Part shown: piece by piece, positions 8,374 through 19,870 of the stretch
How the letters are laid out: each line of letters opens with the position of its first letter
Position numbering within the stretch: the first letter of the stretch is position 1
Assembly: GCA_030141605.1 (NCBI GenBank)
Contig: JAQGDQ010001715.1
Location: forward strand, 1-28,139
DNA: 28,139 bases
Direction of reading: 5' to 3'
Source: Tubiluchus corallicola
Taxonomy: Eukaryota; Priapulida; Priapulimorpha; Priapulimorphida; Tubiluchidae
Program-made: the position numbers and the translations under genes
The notes under the pieces: generated by a model
The model's input: only the letters and a program-made list of their open reading frames with translations
What the model was told of the DNA's origin: nothing
Databases searched by the model: none

Positions 8374-10319
8374 TCTCTTGTCACTGCACCACAACGAAAT
8401 GCATTACGTATATAAATCTGAAACAAAAAATTCCACTATCCAACTAAGAACTTACAACTGACTATGCACGACTTTGCTAGGGACAACATTTTAATTTGCT
8501 AAAAAGATTAAGTCTAACTCGGAATTACAATGCAGCTAACAAATTATTGCTATGGCTTCCCCAATTAGTTTTTTTCTAATACAGTTTATTCTATTTATTC
8601 TTATTGTATGTTGGTGTACATATAACTGTTGCTGGAGTAAAATAAACTGATTTGTGTCAATCTTGACAATAGACCTTCTGTGCTTTTGCTAAACTTCTTC
8701 AACGAGAATTTCTTTTATAAAATTACAAAGATTGACGATATAAGAAATGAGAAATCTTAGATGCAGTTGAATAATCTTTTTTTGGGATGCATTACATATG
8801 ATTCTTGCGGTTCTGCCGCACTCTCATGCTGAATTCCAAACTACTGCTACAGTTGATTCGATAGCTCTGCCTTAACAACAAATAAAGGCTCACCGTTTAC
8901 AGTAAATGTTTAGAACAAAAGAAGTAGCAAAAGAAGTATAGCTGCTTACTTTAAAGAACTGTGTAGTGTAGAGTGATAAACAGATTATCACTGAACATAG
9001 AGAAAACATAATTTTTACACATAAGCAACATGTAACCACATTAAACCAACTGCACCTTTTTGACACTAACCATTTTCAGATTGCTGTATTTATGTATAAA
9101 TTTCATAATAAACTATTGCTACCCAATTTCAAAAATATTTTGCCCTTTTCTTTGAAATACATTGATATAATACTCGGACTAAGTTTAACATTCATTTCAT
9201 TAATTGAAACAACAACTTAAAAAAAAATTCAATAAAATATCATGGGCTACTAATATGGAATAACATAGTAGCTGAAATAAGAAATGCACCAATGTAGCGG
9301 TTTTAAAGTGAACTAAGAATTCAAAACGTATCTCCAATACCCTTCGGTCATTTTAAGCATGACAAGCCTCATATGGGATTAAAGTTGGTTGATCTGTTAC
9401 TATGCACAGGCCTATTTCAGAATGCCTATCACAATTCATCATTAACTGCTGTTAACATAATAAATACCATCGTAATTAAAAATTTTCATAAGTGCGCTAT
9501 ACTCCTCAGAACAGGAAAAATAATCATTACAATAATCTTTCCATTTATTTTGCTAATATACTAACCATGAGCTTTAAATATTTGCAAAATTTTGGCCATA
9601 AACTGTCATAATTACCATCTTAAACATTTCCATATTGCCCTGTGGGTGGTCCCTGTAAACCACAGCTTCCTTAGTCTCCCTAAAACATACATAGTCTATT
9701 GCTATGTTTATGTTAATAAGTTGACAAATATGCACATTATTTGGTTTATCTATTTTATGTACCATCATCTGAAATGTATTGTAAAACTGTTGTTATGTTA
9801 ATTCAAATAAATTGAAATTCGAATATATAGGTATCTATCTAATACTGAGCAAAGTTTTTTTGCTTAATGACATTTTGAATAAATCGTATAAGTGCTTAGA
9901 ATTTGCTGCATTTAGAGGCACATTAAATATCTGCTTATCGTAATTAGTAAAAGAGTAACAAGTGTAATGTAAGTTACACAGCTTGTTGTTAAGGGTACAA
10001 AAATAACGAGTAATAGTAGAGAACATTTTATTGCATCAAAGAACTGCTGAATTAGTAAAGAACTTCTATGCCCACCACATTCAGTGTAGAAGCCTCACAT
10101 TACTAGTTTTTTGTGCAATCTTAAAACCATTTTATTTGAGTCTACCTTTTAGAGAGCAACTTTCAGATATTTTTATGCACCAATAATTATTGGCCAACGG
10201 ACACACAAGTTGATGGTGATACACCGGTAACATAGATAAAAAAGTATTCCTTTTTTGCGAAATTCGCCGGTGCGTAAATTTGTATCAGATGTTCTAAAAC
10301 ATGGCATTTAACCACCATT
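8374..10319. promoter_or_regulatory. Shared upstream region of divergent UBE2F and VPS25
   Basis: About 1.9 kb separate the two start codons on opposite strands, so the core promoters must lie here. An exon-like 64-nt block on the minus strand (9616-9679) may be a UBE2F 5' untranslated exon. Another short block near 8785-8840 (minus) changes only at third codon positions between arms across one frame, which is suggestive but too short to call. No clear TATA box was identified. Confidence 0.45.
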
Positions 10320-10327
10320 ATGGCGGC
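10313..10327 (+). promoter_or_regulatory. VPS25: YY1-like motif over the VPS25 start codon
   Basis: ATTATGGCGGC overlaps the start ATG and fits the AAnATGGCGGC pattern known for YY1 sites at transcript starts of housekeeping genes. The same sequence is kept in the left-arm copy. YY1 binding is an inference. Confidence 0.3.
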
Positions 10328-10372
10328 CTCGTTTAGTTGGCCATGGCAATATAGTTTTCCACCATTTTTCAC
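10320..10372 (+). CDS. VPS25: VPS25 exon 1
   Basis: This encodes residues 1-17 and two bases of Thr18, ending before gttagt. The donor GTTAGT is not optimal, but the left-arm copy keeps it. It lies in the right arm of the inverted duplication. Confidence 0.95.
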
Positions 10373-13300
10373 GTTAGTACTACCAGTATCTTCAATTGCT
10401 ATAGTTGTTACTTTAATAATTGCGTCGCTTATGATCTTATTAACTTTTGCAGTAGTTTCGTTTCTGTTCTACTCGGGTACCCTTTACATTTCCAACCAAA
10501 ACGTATAAACAATATACTTGCCTGCTCGTATTTCTAAATTCTAGATTCAGAATGCATTCATGCATTTCTTAATAATACATACTGACGGTCACCATCTTCA
10601 TCTAAATGGTAATGTAACCGGTGGCGATTGTAAGCTTTAAGATAAAAATTCAAATTTCAATTTTACCGCCGTGCTTACACGTTAACTGTCAAATGTGGGT
10701 AGTTTGTCACAAACTAACACATCTGAACTGAGAGGCACTACAGCACCTGTTTTTTGCGAAATGCTTTCCGAAATTCCGACGCTAGTGCCTATCTAACTAG
10801 CGAATGGCAAAATGCGTGTAACAGTGCAGAACTAGTGGAGCGAACGCGAAATTGCATTTGTGTGGTAATAATCTTTTCACGTAAGTCATTTTTAAAAAAA
10901 ATAGTATGTTTTCTTTCAATGTTTTAAAGAATAAATTATTTTGATCTGCAGTTTAAGATTAGTTCTGGTTTTGATTTAAAATTCCTTTTTATGAGTGTTA
11001 GCCTTTGACGTGCTTTGCTTATGATACATGCTATATGTTGTTTAAAATCTAGATTACTATCAATTTTTATGCCGAAAGCCCCTTCTTCTTCTTCGTTTAC
11101 TTTTTCTCCCTGCAGTGTGAATTAGCTCTTTTGATCATTTCTCACTGTGTCTTTAGTTTTGATGGGACAATGATGATTCTGATCTTGCAAATAGCTAAAC
11201 TGCTCTGGCCGGAGGCTGATGAAAACATTTAATTTAATTATGGTTTCTATTTTTAGATTGCAGCCAAATCTTGATACAAGAAAGAAGCAGCTTGAAGCAT
11301 GGTCGTCTTTAATACTAAAGTATCATAAACAGCATAAGCAGTACATACTCGATGTTGTCGAATCGCAGTCGTCGCCTTTGTTTCATAATGAAAAGATAGA
11401 TAGTATCCTTTTTTGTTGCTAAATGAAGACTTTTTTATTTATAAAAAAGGGCATGATCATACAATATTTGTTTACAAAACTGTACGTAAGTCGGCATAGT
11501 TAAAACTACGTTATGACACTTCAAAGTAGAATGCACCAAAAATTTGGTCAAATGTCGATTATTTGTTTTTCATGAAAACAAATGCTAGACATGTTGGACT
11601 TCCATATTCTAGCATTAAATTATCAAGAAAATGTTCGAAAAGTACTAAAAATTTAATTTTATAATTCCAATTTTCTGTTTAGATACTAGTACTGCAATTG
11701 TAAGAACTTGTATTTTCAAACTCCTGTAGTAGCTCATGGAAGCAGTCATTTTGCTTCAGGTTTTTTCTGTTGCCAAACCCAGATCTTCGTGAGGAAAAAC
11801 CATCTACTGGATTTAAACATATCTTCAAAATGTTCTTGCAAAGTCTGTGCACGTGTTTAGTAGAAACGAGACAAAAAATAGTTTTGTTTTTTATAAAAGA
11901 AACTGCTAAAATATATTGGATTTTTATATTCTAGCATCAAATTATCAAGAACATTTTCAAAAAACTTTAAAAATCAAATTTTATAACCCCGTACCCAGTT
12001 TTCTGTCTAGAAACTGGTACTGCAATTATAAAAAACTTTTCAAATTCCAATAGCAGCTCCTGGAAGCTGTGATTTTGCTTCAGGTTCTTTCTGTTGCCAA
12101 ACCCAGATCTTCGTGAGGAAGAGCCATCTACTGGATTTAAACGTAACTACAATGTGCTCTTGCAAAATCCGTAGCAAAAAATATTTATGCGGTTGCTAAA
12201 TGTTTTGTAGAAACACGACAAAAAACAATGGCTGACTTTAACAGTGATTTTCTCAAGATTATGTTTTTCAGCGTGCAGCCTGCACCTCAACTTCAACGTG
12301 GATTATCTCAGCTTAGAAATAACATAGAGTGATGAACTTGGTATCAAAATGATCCTCATGAAATGCAGATTCAGATATGTGAATAACTAGAAAAGCTTTA
12401 TTGCCAACTTATGAACTATTTTGCTATACAAACACATGTATATACATGCAAATAAGGTGATCTTACGTGTACAGCATAGTAGCTACATAACTTACGTGTA
12501 CAGCATAGTAGCTACATAACTTACGTGTACAGCATAGTAGGTACATAACTTACGTGTACAGCATAGTAGGTACATAACTTACGTGTACAGCATAGTAGCT
12601 ACATAACATAACTTACGTGTACAGCATAGTAGCTACATAACTTACGTGTACAGCATAGTAGGTACATAACTTACGTGTACAGCATAGTAGCTACATAACT
12701 TACGTGTACAGCATAGTAGGTACATAACTTACGTTGGATTTCTTAATGTCTTATAGGAAAACTAGCAATAGATGACATCAGATTTTTAATGAATGAATTA
12801 CAAAAGAAAGGTAGGGGGAGTCTATTTTAACAAATTTCTAAAATAATTAATAATAATAATAATAATACTTATTTTGTATAGCATCTAAATCTATAGACAG
12901 TGCAACTGACAATATTCAAAGACGCTTCACAAAGATGTCTAAAATTATCATGACAGACTTGAAAAAGGTTTACAAGGTTAAACAGTAATCCTCCGCAATT
13001 TCATAAAATTACGATAAGTAAATACATAAAAAACACATCGATTTACAAAATACAAGCATAATAACGACAAACCGAAACTTAAATTACTTCAAAGATTATA
13101 CGCTACCTCAAATAAATATGTTCTAATCTCTGTTTTGAAAGTGTTAGTGTTCGAGAATGTCCTGCTGTGGATAGGCAGGCCGTTCCATAGGGGTGGTCCT
13201 GTATCAGCAATGACCTATCACTCATAGTGGAACAGGTCCTGTAACAGCAAATGAATTATCACCCATAGTGGAACAGGCCCTGTAAAAGCAAATGACTTAT

Positions 13301-16300
13301 CACCCATAGTGGAACAGGTCCTGTAACAGCAAATGACCTATCACCCATAGTGGAACAGGTCCTGCAACAGCAAACGACTTATCACCCATAGTGGAACAGG
13401 TCCTGCAACAGCAAATGACCTATCACCCATAGTGGAACAGGTCCTGTAAAAGCAAATGACTTATTACCCATAGTGGAACAGGTCCTGCAATAGCAAATGA
13501 CGTATCATCCAATGTGGAACAGGTCCTGTAACAGAAATAACCTATCACCCATACTTGGAACAGGTCCTGTAAAAGCAAATGACCTATCACCCATAGTGGA
13601 ACAGGTCCTGTAACAGAAATGACCTATCACCCATAGTGGAACAGGTCCTGTAACAGAAATGACCTATCACCCATAGTGGAACAGGTCCTGTAACAGAAAT
13701 GACCTATCACCCATAGTGGAACAGGTCCTGTAACAGAAATGACCTATCACCCAATGTGGAACAGGTCCTGTAACAGAAATGACCTATCACCCATAGTGGA
13801 ACAGGTCCTGTAACAGAAATGACCTATCACCCATAGTGTAACAGGTCCTGTAACAGAAATGACCTATCACTCATAGTGGAACAGGTCCTGTAACAGCAAA
13901 CGACCTATCACCCATAGTGGAGCAGGTCCTGTAACAGCAAACGACTATCACCCATAGTGTAACAGGTCCTGTAACAGCAAACGACCTATCACCCATAGTG
14001 TAACAGGTCCTGTAACAGCAAACGACCTATCACCCATACTGGAACAGGTCCTGTAACAGCAAACGACCTATCACCCATAGTGTAACAGGTCCTGTAACAG
14101 CAAACGACCTATCACCCATAGTGTAACAGGTCCTGTAAAAGCAAATGACTTATTACCCATACTGGAACAGGTCCTGTAACAGCAAATGACCTATCACCAT
14201 AGTGTAACAGGTCCTGTAACAGCAAACGACCTATCACCCATAGTGTAACAGGTCTTGTAACAGTAAATGACCTATCACCCATAGTGTAACAGGTCTTGTA
14301 ACAGCAAATAAGTTCTGTGACTATAAGTGAACTTCAACACTGTTTTACACAATATTAAAACAATGGTAAACATTTTCTGAAGCAACATCCCCACTAATCT
14401 TACCTACAAGCCGTCATTGCTTCTGTATTTTATTTTACAATCCTACAACGTGATTTTGTGATTCACAGGGAATGTTGAATGGATAGACCAACAGAAATCA
14501 AGATGTTATATTCTGTGGCGAACAATTGATGAATGGGCTAATATTTTATATACTTGGGTAAGCGTAATCCCTTAAATGCATGATTTTTTTAAGATAGTAC
14601 AGTAAACAGCTTAAGAAATAGGTAAATTATTTTTACAGGCAAACAACCAAAAGATGGCAGCACCTCCGTATGATACTACCACTTTCTGCCAAGTCTAAAT
14701 CTAAAAACAACATTAATTGTGGCACAACTGCATAACAAAAATGCATTTTATCAAATTGTTTCCTTAACAATACAATATTTTACTGACATTACCACTGTAA
14801 ATACCATTCACATTGTCTAGCACCATATTCATGAGTGAAATAGAAGTTATGTAGGATATTACATATATGATACGGAAACACTTGCCTTGTGCAAGAGGAA
14901 CTAAAGCAAATACATATTCCACGTAACAATTAACACAAGCTTTATGACATTAGCAATACACTCGTATTTTTATAATCCCGAAAACAACCTATATAAGTAA
15001 CTATCGGTTCCCGAACACGGACTGGTTGACAGAATCTGTAGATAAGGTGTTCATCTGTTCATCAAGTGTAATAAAAATGATTGTAGGCCACCTATGGGCA
15101 AACCTTGGTACTAAAATAGGCAGTAGATAGTAGCAAATCTGTTACAACCAGCTGCAGTTTTATATATATTTAAATTTATAGATATATTTATTTATATTTA
15201 CTGGGAAGAAAAATGTCTTTTGTATCATATCTGTTACACCATGCAGTGAAGAGATAAATAATTTAATAATTTAAATTATTATATGAGATTATATAAGGTT
15301 AGTAAATCAATTATGTGTTCATTACTTCTTTATTGCCGTGTACTTTTCGTTCATTAATTTCATAATGTTGATATAATTCTTGTACATTTCATTGGCGATT
15401 CTTAATTTAAAGTATTACAATAGTAAGTTAACATGTGCTGCCACCTATATTTAAAATTATTTATTATTAAACTGAGTCAAGTTTGATCCAGGTTATGGCT
15501 TAGGTCAGTGTTGCTCAGTCACTTGTACCTGCTGGGCTTCCCATATATGGTAGTGTAGATTGCATCCGATTTTGCATCCGATTTGCGCACATCGCTACTA
15601 CTGCACTACTACACTCAAGAAACTATTTTAGAAGTTATTAAAATTTATATTAAAAACCATATATTTCGTCATGTCTGACAGTGACATTAAGTGATAACGG
15701 TCTTGTAAGGGTTAATGCCATTCGATCTAGAGGAAAAAACTACCCGCACTATCTTTGCAATATTGGCGCAGACTTCAGCTGGATCGCACGGGCTGCACTT
15801 TCATTACGTTGACAAACCTCTTCACGGGCCGCACAAGATCTCTCGGCGGGCCGCAGTTTGCACACCCCTGTGATATACAAAACCTCATTGCCTATGCATG
15901 TTCACAGTTTTGTGCTTTTTTCAGGCTTTGGAAAATGGGAAACAAAACAGCGTTTGCACTTTGTTTGAACTGACAGATGGAGATGAAACAGCAAGTGAAG
16001 GTGAATGTTTTAACAATTGTAATAGGTGCCGTTTATTAGACATGCGGTTAACAGAATCAGTCGCTTAATTGACTCAAAATTGTCTGGTACGGGCCGCTTC
16101 TATCAAATGTATATAAAAACTGTCGGTCATTGATTAAAACAACTCCGCATAATTGATAATATTTTTCCTTCACGTACTAAAAACAATACACTTGTGTGTA
16201 CCCAATGAGCTTTTACTGCTTTTACGTCGTCGCTACATCGACGTTGTGCAGCTATAATACCCATGGATAAGAATGTGTCCACAAGCAGAACAGCTAGGAT

Positions 16301-16749
16301 CAGTTTGGTAGTAGAAAGCTCCAAGACTGAGAATTGTGCACACCCATCTGTTCACTGACTATCATCAGTGTTGCAAAACTTTAGTGACCAAGTGCCCATG
16401 GATAAGAATGTGTCCACAAGCAGAACAGCTAGGATCAGTGTGATAGTAGAAAGCTCCAAGACTGAGAATTGTGCACACCCATCTGTTCACTGACTATCAT
16501 CAGTGTTGCAAAACTTTAGTGACCAAGTGCGTCTCAAGAGCTGATCAATTCCTGTGGCCTAATTATGTAACTGTGATCTAATAGTGATAATAACTGAACT
16601 AACAATACTGGATTTTCTAATAAAATTATTTTTTAGAATTTCATGGCCTTGATGAAAAGATTCTATTGAGAGCATTAAAGCAACTAGAAACGCAACGTAA
16701 AGCTGAGATATTTACCCTGGGAGACGGCAAGGGAGTGAAGTTTTTTTGA
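10320..16749 (+). CDS. VPS25: VPS25: ESCRT-II subunit, complete, six exons
   Basis: VPS25 is the winged-helix subunit present twice in ESCRT-II. It binds ESCRT-III (VPS20/CHMP6) on endosomes during cargo sorting into multivesicular bodies. Exons are 10320-10372, 11257-11402, 12757-12810, 14469-14557, 15925-16000 and 16637-16749. All junctions are GT-AG and in phase, giving 531 nt or 176 residues plus stop, the same length as human VPS25. The N-terminus carries the WPWQY...FPPFFT motif used to contact VPS22/VPS36, and the C-terminus ends in GDGKGVKFF, nearly identical to vertebrate VPS25. Introns 2 and 3 are crowded with minisatellites and MITEs, but splice sites are intact. The start is supported by homology and the duplicated copy. 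A poly(A) signal follows at 16932. Confidence 0.97.
10936..11116 (-). mobile_element. LINE reverse-transcriptase remnant
   Basis: Read in reverse, the frame gives IDSNLDFKQHIACIISKARQ followed by RLTLIKRNFKSK, then a stop. This resembles the region after the RT domain in Jockey/CR1/I-type LINEs, where an LGV-IDxxLxFxxHI block is typical. It is short, truncated on both sides, antisense in VPS25 intron 1, and clearly dead. Confidence 0.55.
11257..11402 (+). CDS. VPS25: VPS25 exon 2
   Basis: This encodes the end of Thr18 through residue 66, starting LQPNLDTRKKQLEAW and ending NEKID plus one base of Arg67, before gtatcc. The acceptor is tctatttttag. It forms much of the first winged-helix domain. 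Confidence 0.96.
11485..12413 (+). mobile_element. MITE with terminal inverted repeats, internally duplicated
   Basis: The left end reads CGTAAGTCGGCATAGTTAAA and the right end, reversed, CATAAGTTGGCAATAAAGC, an imperfect inverted repeat. The body matches 21054-21639 in WASHC5 intron 1. Here the central part (about 11555-11875) occurs a second time at about 11885-12230, making this copy longer. No transposase is present. It sits in VPS25 intron 2. Confidence 0.7.
12463..12734 (+). repeat. 29-bp minisatellite, about nine copies
   Basis: The unit contains ACTTACGTGTACAGCATAG, with variants TAGCTAC and TAGGTAC in mixed order and one 5-bp internal duplication near 12605. It directly follows the MITE and ends just upstream of VPS25 exon 3. 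Confidence 0.97.
12757..12810 (+). CDS. VPS25: VPS25 exon 3
   Basis: A 54-nt exon encoding KLAIDDIRFLMNELQKK (68-84) with split codons at both ends. The acceptor is tcttatag and the donor gtaggg. A 29-bp minisatellite ends only about 20 nt upstream, so the branch point probably lies in or next to the last repeat. Confidence 0.95.
12840..13185. repeat. Interspersed repeat with a (TAA)n edge
   Basis: A (TAA)n run is followed by TACTTATTTTGTATAGCA, a CGCTTCACAAAG motif and, at the far side, GGCAGGCCGTTCCATAGG. Sequences of this kind (TTATATAGCGC... CGCTTTACA... GGCAGG-TTCCA) are common dispersed repeats in marine invertebrates. Family assignment is from memory and uncertain. Confidence 0.45.
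13186..14310 (+). repeat. 41-bp minisatellite, about 27 copies
   Basis: The unit is about 41 bp (39 bp in one subset) and contains CCCATAGTGGAACAGGTCCT, then TGTAACAGCAAATGACCTAT. Runs of similar variants (CAGAAATGACC units at 13590-13880, AGTGTAACAGG units at 13950-14290) show local expansion. It fills most of VPS25 intron 3. Confidence 0.97.
14469..14557 (+). CDS. VPS25: VPS25 exon 4
   Basis: This encodes split Gly85 and residues 86-114, NVEWIDQQKSRCYILW through ILYTW, ending in phase 0 before gtaagc. The acceptor is tgattcacag. Confidence 0.96.
14559..15505. other. VPS25 intron 4, no gene seen
   Basis: AT-rich intron with a strongly AT-biased patch at about 15160-15300. No coding frame or element edges recognised. 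Confidence 0.45.
15506..15870. mobile_element. Possible hAT-like element relic
   Basis: The right end GGGCCGCAGTTTGCACACCC then CTG and the left end CAGTGTTGCTCA form a weak inverted pair (8 of 12 by eye). The GGGCCGCA motif is often seen at hAT-type MITE ends. No 8-bp target duplication is visible. Confidence 0.35.
15925..16000 (+). CDS. VPS25: VPS25 exon 5
   Basis: This encodes residues 115-139, ALENGKQNSVCTLFELTDG and on, with a strong tgcttttttcag acceptor and gtgaat donor. It bridges the two winged-helix domains. Confidence 0.95.
16021..16160 (-). repeat. Dispersed 140-bp repeat, copy 1
   Basis: In reverse it shares TCAATTATGCGGAGTTGTTT, CAGTTTTTATATAC, a GAAGCGGCCCGTAC motif and an ACGGCACCT-type edge with 19288-19422 and 22361-22465. 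It is probably a small non-autonomous transposon. It is in VPS25 intron 5. Confidence 0.7.
16260..16529 (+). repeat. 135-bp tandem duplication
   Basis: Two nearly identical units (16260-16394, 16395-16529) starting at CCCATGGATAAGAATGTG, differing at about one position by eye, so the duplication is recent. It is in VPS25 intron 5. Confidence 0.95.
16637..16749 (+). CDS. VPS25: VPS25 exon 6 and stop
   Basis: This encodes split Glu140 and residues 141-176, FHGLDEKILLRALKQLE through GDGKGVKFF, then TGA. The FHGLDE start and KGVKFF end match the second winged helix of VPS25 in other animals. Confidence 0.97.
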
Positions 16750-16931
16750 TGATTGTAAATAATATTGCATTGTACATTTATTTATCAACGGCAGATTATA
16801 ACTGCCTGTTTGTGTAAATACAAAATAGATTTGTGTTATATTTTTAATTGTGCTGGATATTATACACGTGTTATATAATTATGTAAATACCTCAATTGTA
16901 ACATTTTGAAAAACATTGATGGTAGTTTTAA

Positions 16932-16937
16932 AATAAA
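16932..16937 (+). terminator. VPS25: Poly(A) signal of VPS25
   Basis: AATAAA about 183 nt after the VPS25 stop, followed by a T-rich stretch (TTGCTTTGCTACTTTTTGG) suitable as a downstream element. Confidence 0.6.
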
Positions 16938-16939
16938 TA

Positions 16940-19287
16940 AGTGTTCATTACAATCGTTGCTTTGCTACTTTTTGGTTTTTCTAAATTAATTCATTGCTCT
17001 TGCTTTTTTCCATTAAACTTGGTTTAGGTATTATGCAAAGTAATGCATACATCTTCGATTTTATTTTAGAAAAAATTATTGCTTTTTTGGGAGTCAAAAT
17101 GAATTTCAATGTCTTCTGAAAAAAATTGCAGTCACAACACGATTTTATCAAAACTTAACTATACTACCCTTGTCTATAGCTACTATGCAACACTTAACTA
17201 TGGTTATTTCTAAGATTTCCTGTAAGCTATATCCTATAAAATCAGAGAATAAAGGACATAAAGATTTTCTAAATAACGAAATTTATTTCGAATTACAGGT
17301 TTGTAGACCTATAATTATATGTGCAGGGAAAGACTAGCCTGTCATTTATTTCTACATTTAGAAATGTAGCTACTATACTTTTCAGTTTGGTTCCATTTTA
17401 GTGGAACCAGATTTATGGGGATTGATATGAATACGACATTTAGCCTAGGCCTTACAGCAAGTCTTTAAAAAACTGTAAGTTTTGACGTGGAAGTTTAGTC
17501 TTGCTGACATGTCTGAAATTATTGGTTATGACTATTAATAGCTATTAAATGCAGTGCTGCAAATGTGGCTCGTTGATATCATCATGTTTCGAACTCTTTT
17601 TAAATAGGGCGGGAGGTAATCCTCCACTTGACTCCATTTGCAGCTGGAACCACTCCATTATTTTTCATTTATTGTAATTAAACTAAAATTTATTGTAAAT
17701 GATATCAATTTCAATTCAGTTTTATTTGCACAAATACATACAATGTACCTTGGCAAAGCAATATAATACATGTTAAATACTACATCAACCGAACAAAAAT
17801 TATTGACGTTGACCTCAATGACAAAACATATATAGTCAGTGGCGTACACAATTGGGTGTCGTGTGCTAAATTTGAGGTGCATCGATCTTACCAGAACTCT
17901 TTAAAGATAAAAATGGGCGCTTCCATGGCTGTGTGTTAGCAATTTCGTACGAAAGCGTTTGATGTTGTACTTGGTTGGACGTAGTTTTTAACCGATTTCC
18001 ATTTTGACGTTTGGCCGCATAATTTGTAAGCATTTATTGAAAGATTATATTACTGTCGTTGATATCAGTTCTAAAACTCGATTTTTATCATGTGATATGC
18101 CAAGGGGTCAAAATGCAAACCATACATCACGTGATTATTATAGTGGCATACGATATTCAAGATTGTTTATTTCACATCGACGTAAATTCAAAATTAATAG
18201 GAAATGGGATATAGGAAATTTACTTAACTTATTGCGATTACTTATTATTTTTTCTTAGTATTACTATTAGTAATTAAAAATTTATTTTGTGCTATTTGCG
18301 AGGTAATTGAAAACAAATCATGTATAAGTTAACTTTGTGTAATTCGGATGGCTATGGGGCAAAGAAACTATCCGAGATGTGTGATAAACCGAGTTTACCA
18401 AAGACGTATATTCATGCATTCATTTCACGGTGGATGCGCTGTGTGCTTGCGTGTAGTTATTTATTGAAAGCCTGTTTCATGGCCAAAGGTTACTTAGTTT
18501 GCTTGCTAAGTAATTGTTTTGGCATTTTTTTTTGAATAACCTGTTTAGAAAATCTCCAGCACTGACGACAGTTATGCACCCACCATATCACAGCCTAGCA
18601 TGAAACTGCCCAGTTATCATAATTAAGCAGTTAGCAGTGAAATTTCATATGCAAGGTTACACACTCAAATGCATAATAACACCATCTGCATTTATTGAGA
18701 AAGATAATCTGTCATAGCTTGCTGAAACTGACAGTGGAAGTTTGGGAAGGAGCAGCAATATTGCAGTCACTCAGAATTTTCCACTTTGCCATTTTATTAT
18801 AAGATTAAAATCAGTGAATTACTGGCGTGAAAGTCCCTCAGGAAGCAAAGCAGTTTACACGTGTCACATGCATAAATAATGCTTTTTGATAAGTTTCCCG
18901 ATTGTTTTACACCCCTACTGACGGGATTGCTTTGAAAGCGCGCATTTGATGTATTGGCAATGTTTTTGCATGTCCAAGATAAACAGAGCAAATACAGCAG
19001 GTTTTGTATAAATTGTTGCCTTAGAAAAATACCAAATTCAGAGATGTATAGTGCATTAGAAATAAAGTCTTGCGATTGTTTTAAGCACTAAGATACACTC
19101 ATATCTTGGTTTGCCAGACGTCACTTTTACGGATTTTGGAAAATTTGGACAAAGTCTGGTCCATTAGAAAGTCATGCATACTATGAACACAGTCTGTTAT
19201 TTTGCTACATCCAAGCAGCATGTAACGACACGTGTAGCTTGTATGTCAGCGTGTTTAAGTGATTTAATCAGCATAAGTGGCTTAGAG
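16940..19287. other. Intergenic region between VPS25 and WASHC5
   Basis: I see no supported gene here. Frames at 18004-18258, 18320-18535 and 18797-18991 (minus) have no recognisable domain or splice context. The WASHC5 promoter and a 5' untranslated exon must lie here or just downstream, because the first coding exon starts at a splice acceptor. A slightly GC-richer stretch at about 17890-18010 is a candidate but unproven. Confidence 0.4.
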
Positions 19288-19422
19288 TCAATTATGCAGA
19301 GTTATTTCAGTCAATTACCAACAGTTTTAATATACTTTTGCATAGGAGCGGCCCGTACTAGACATTTTTGAGAAGATTAGGCGATTGATTCTGCATTATC
19401 ATAAGTCTAATATACGGCGCCT
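19288..19422 (+). repeat. Dispersed 140-bp repeat, copy 2
   Basis: Direct orientation copy with CATAGGAGCGGCCCGTACTA in the middle and ATATACGGCGCCTT at the end. It lies about 200 bp upstream of the first WASHC5 coding exon. Confidence 0.7.
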
Positions 19423-19625
19423 TCTGTATTAGTTTAGTATTGGAAAATAAGGACAATCAGCAAATTCGGAACGAGTTCTTCCCGCTTTTGTCCGGCAAAC
19501 CGAGATATGAGTGTATATAGAAACAAATGCATTCTACTGAATCTGTCTGAAATGATTTATATTGTGAATTACACAGAACTGAATTAGACAGAGTCTACTG
19601 TATAATATGGATTTTATATTTGCAG

Positions 19626-19870
19626 GTTTTACAGAAGTTAATAAAATGGTGGATTTTCTTGCTGACAATAATAACTGCGGACAGACTATCCTACGTTTGG
19701 TTTCGCGAGGCAACGCCATTATTGCTGAACTTCTCCGACTATCAGACTTCATACCGCCAGTATTCAAGCAAGAGACGAAGTTCGATCAAATGAAATATGG
19801 CGAGATTTTATCAGATTTTAGCTATTTTAAGGAAACAGAAGTATTTGACCACAGAATAGATAACCGCCCA
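19626..19870 (+). CDS. WASHC5: WASHC5 first coding exon
   Basis: Acceptor tatatttgcag, 20 nt of 5' untranslated sequence, then ATG at 19646 and residues 1-75, ending in phase 0 before a perfect gtaagt. An upstream in-frame ATG at 19607 lies before the acceptor, so it is intronic. Reading through the donor stays open to 20083, so retention of the first 81 intron bases would keep frame. Confidence 0.96.

Larger units (their letters stand above)
8144..10538 (+). repeat. Right arm of the inverted duplication (native UBE2F/VPS25 5' region)
   Basis: This arm carries UBE2F exon 1 and VPS25 exon 1 and continues into the rest of each gene, so it is the source copy. It is the reverse complement of 620-3018, and part of it (about 9052-9452) also matches 1-403 directly. 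Confidence 0.93.

Noticed and set aside
9373-9564. Frame MGLKLVDLLLCTGLF, also at 1601-1792 minus
   Set aside because: Present in both arms, but with amino-acid changes and no recognisable domain; probably upstream non-coding DNA.
12463-14310. Possible CRISPR array
   Set aside because: Units are continuous tandem repeats without unique spacers, and the DNA is eukaryotic.
19534-19767. 77-residue minus-strand frame
   Set aside because: Antisense to WASHC5 exon 1.
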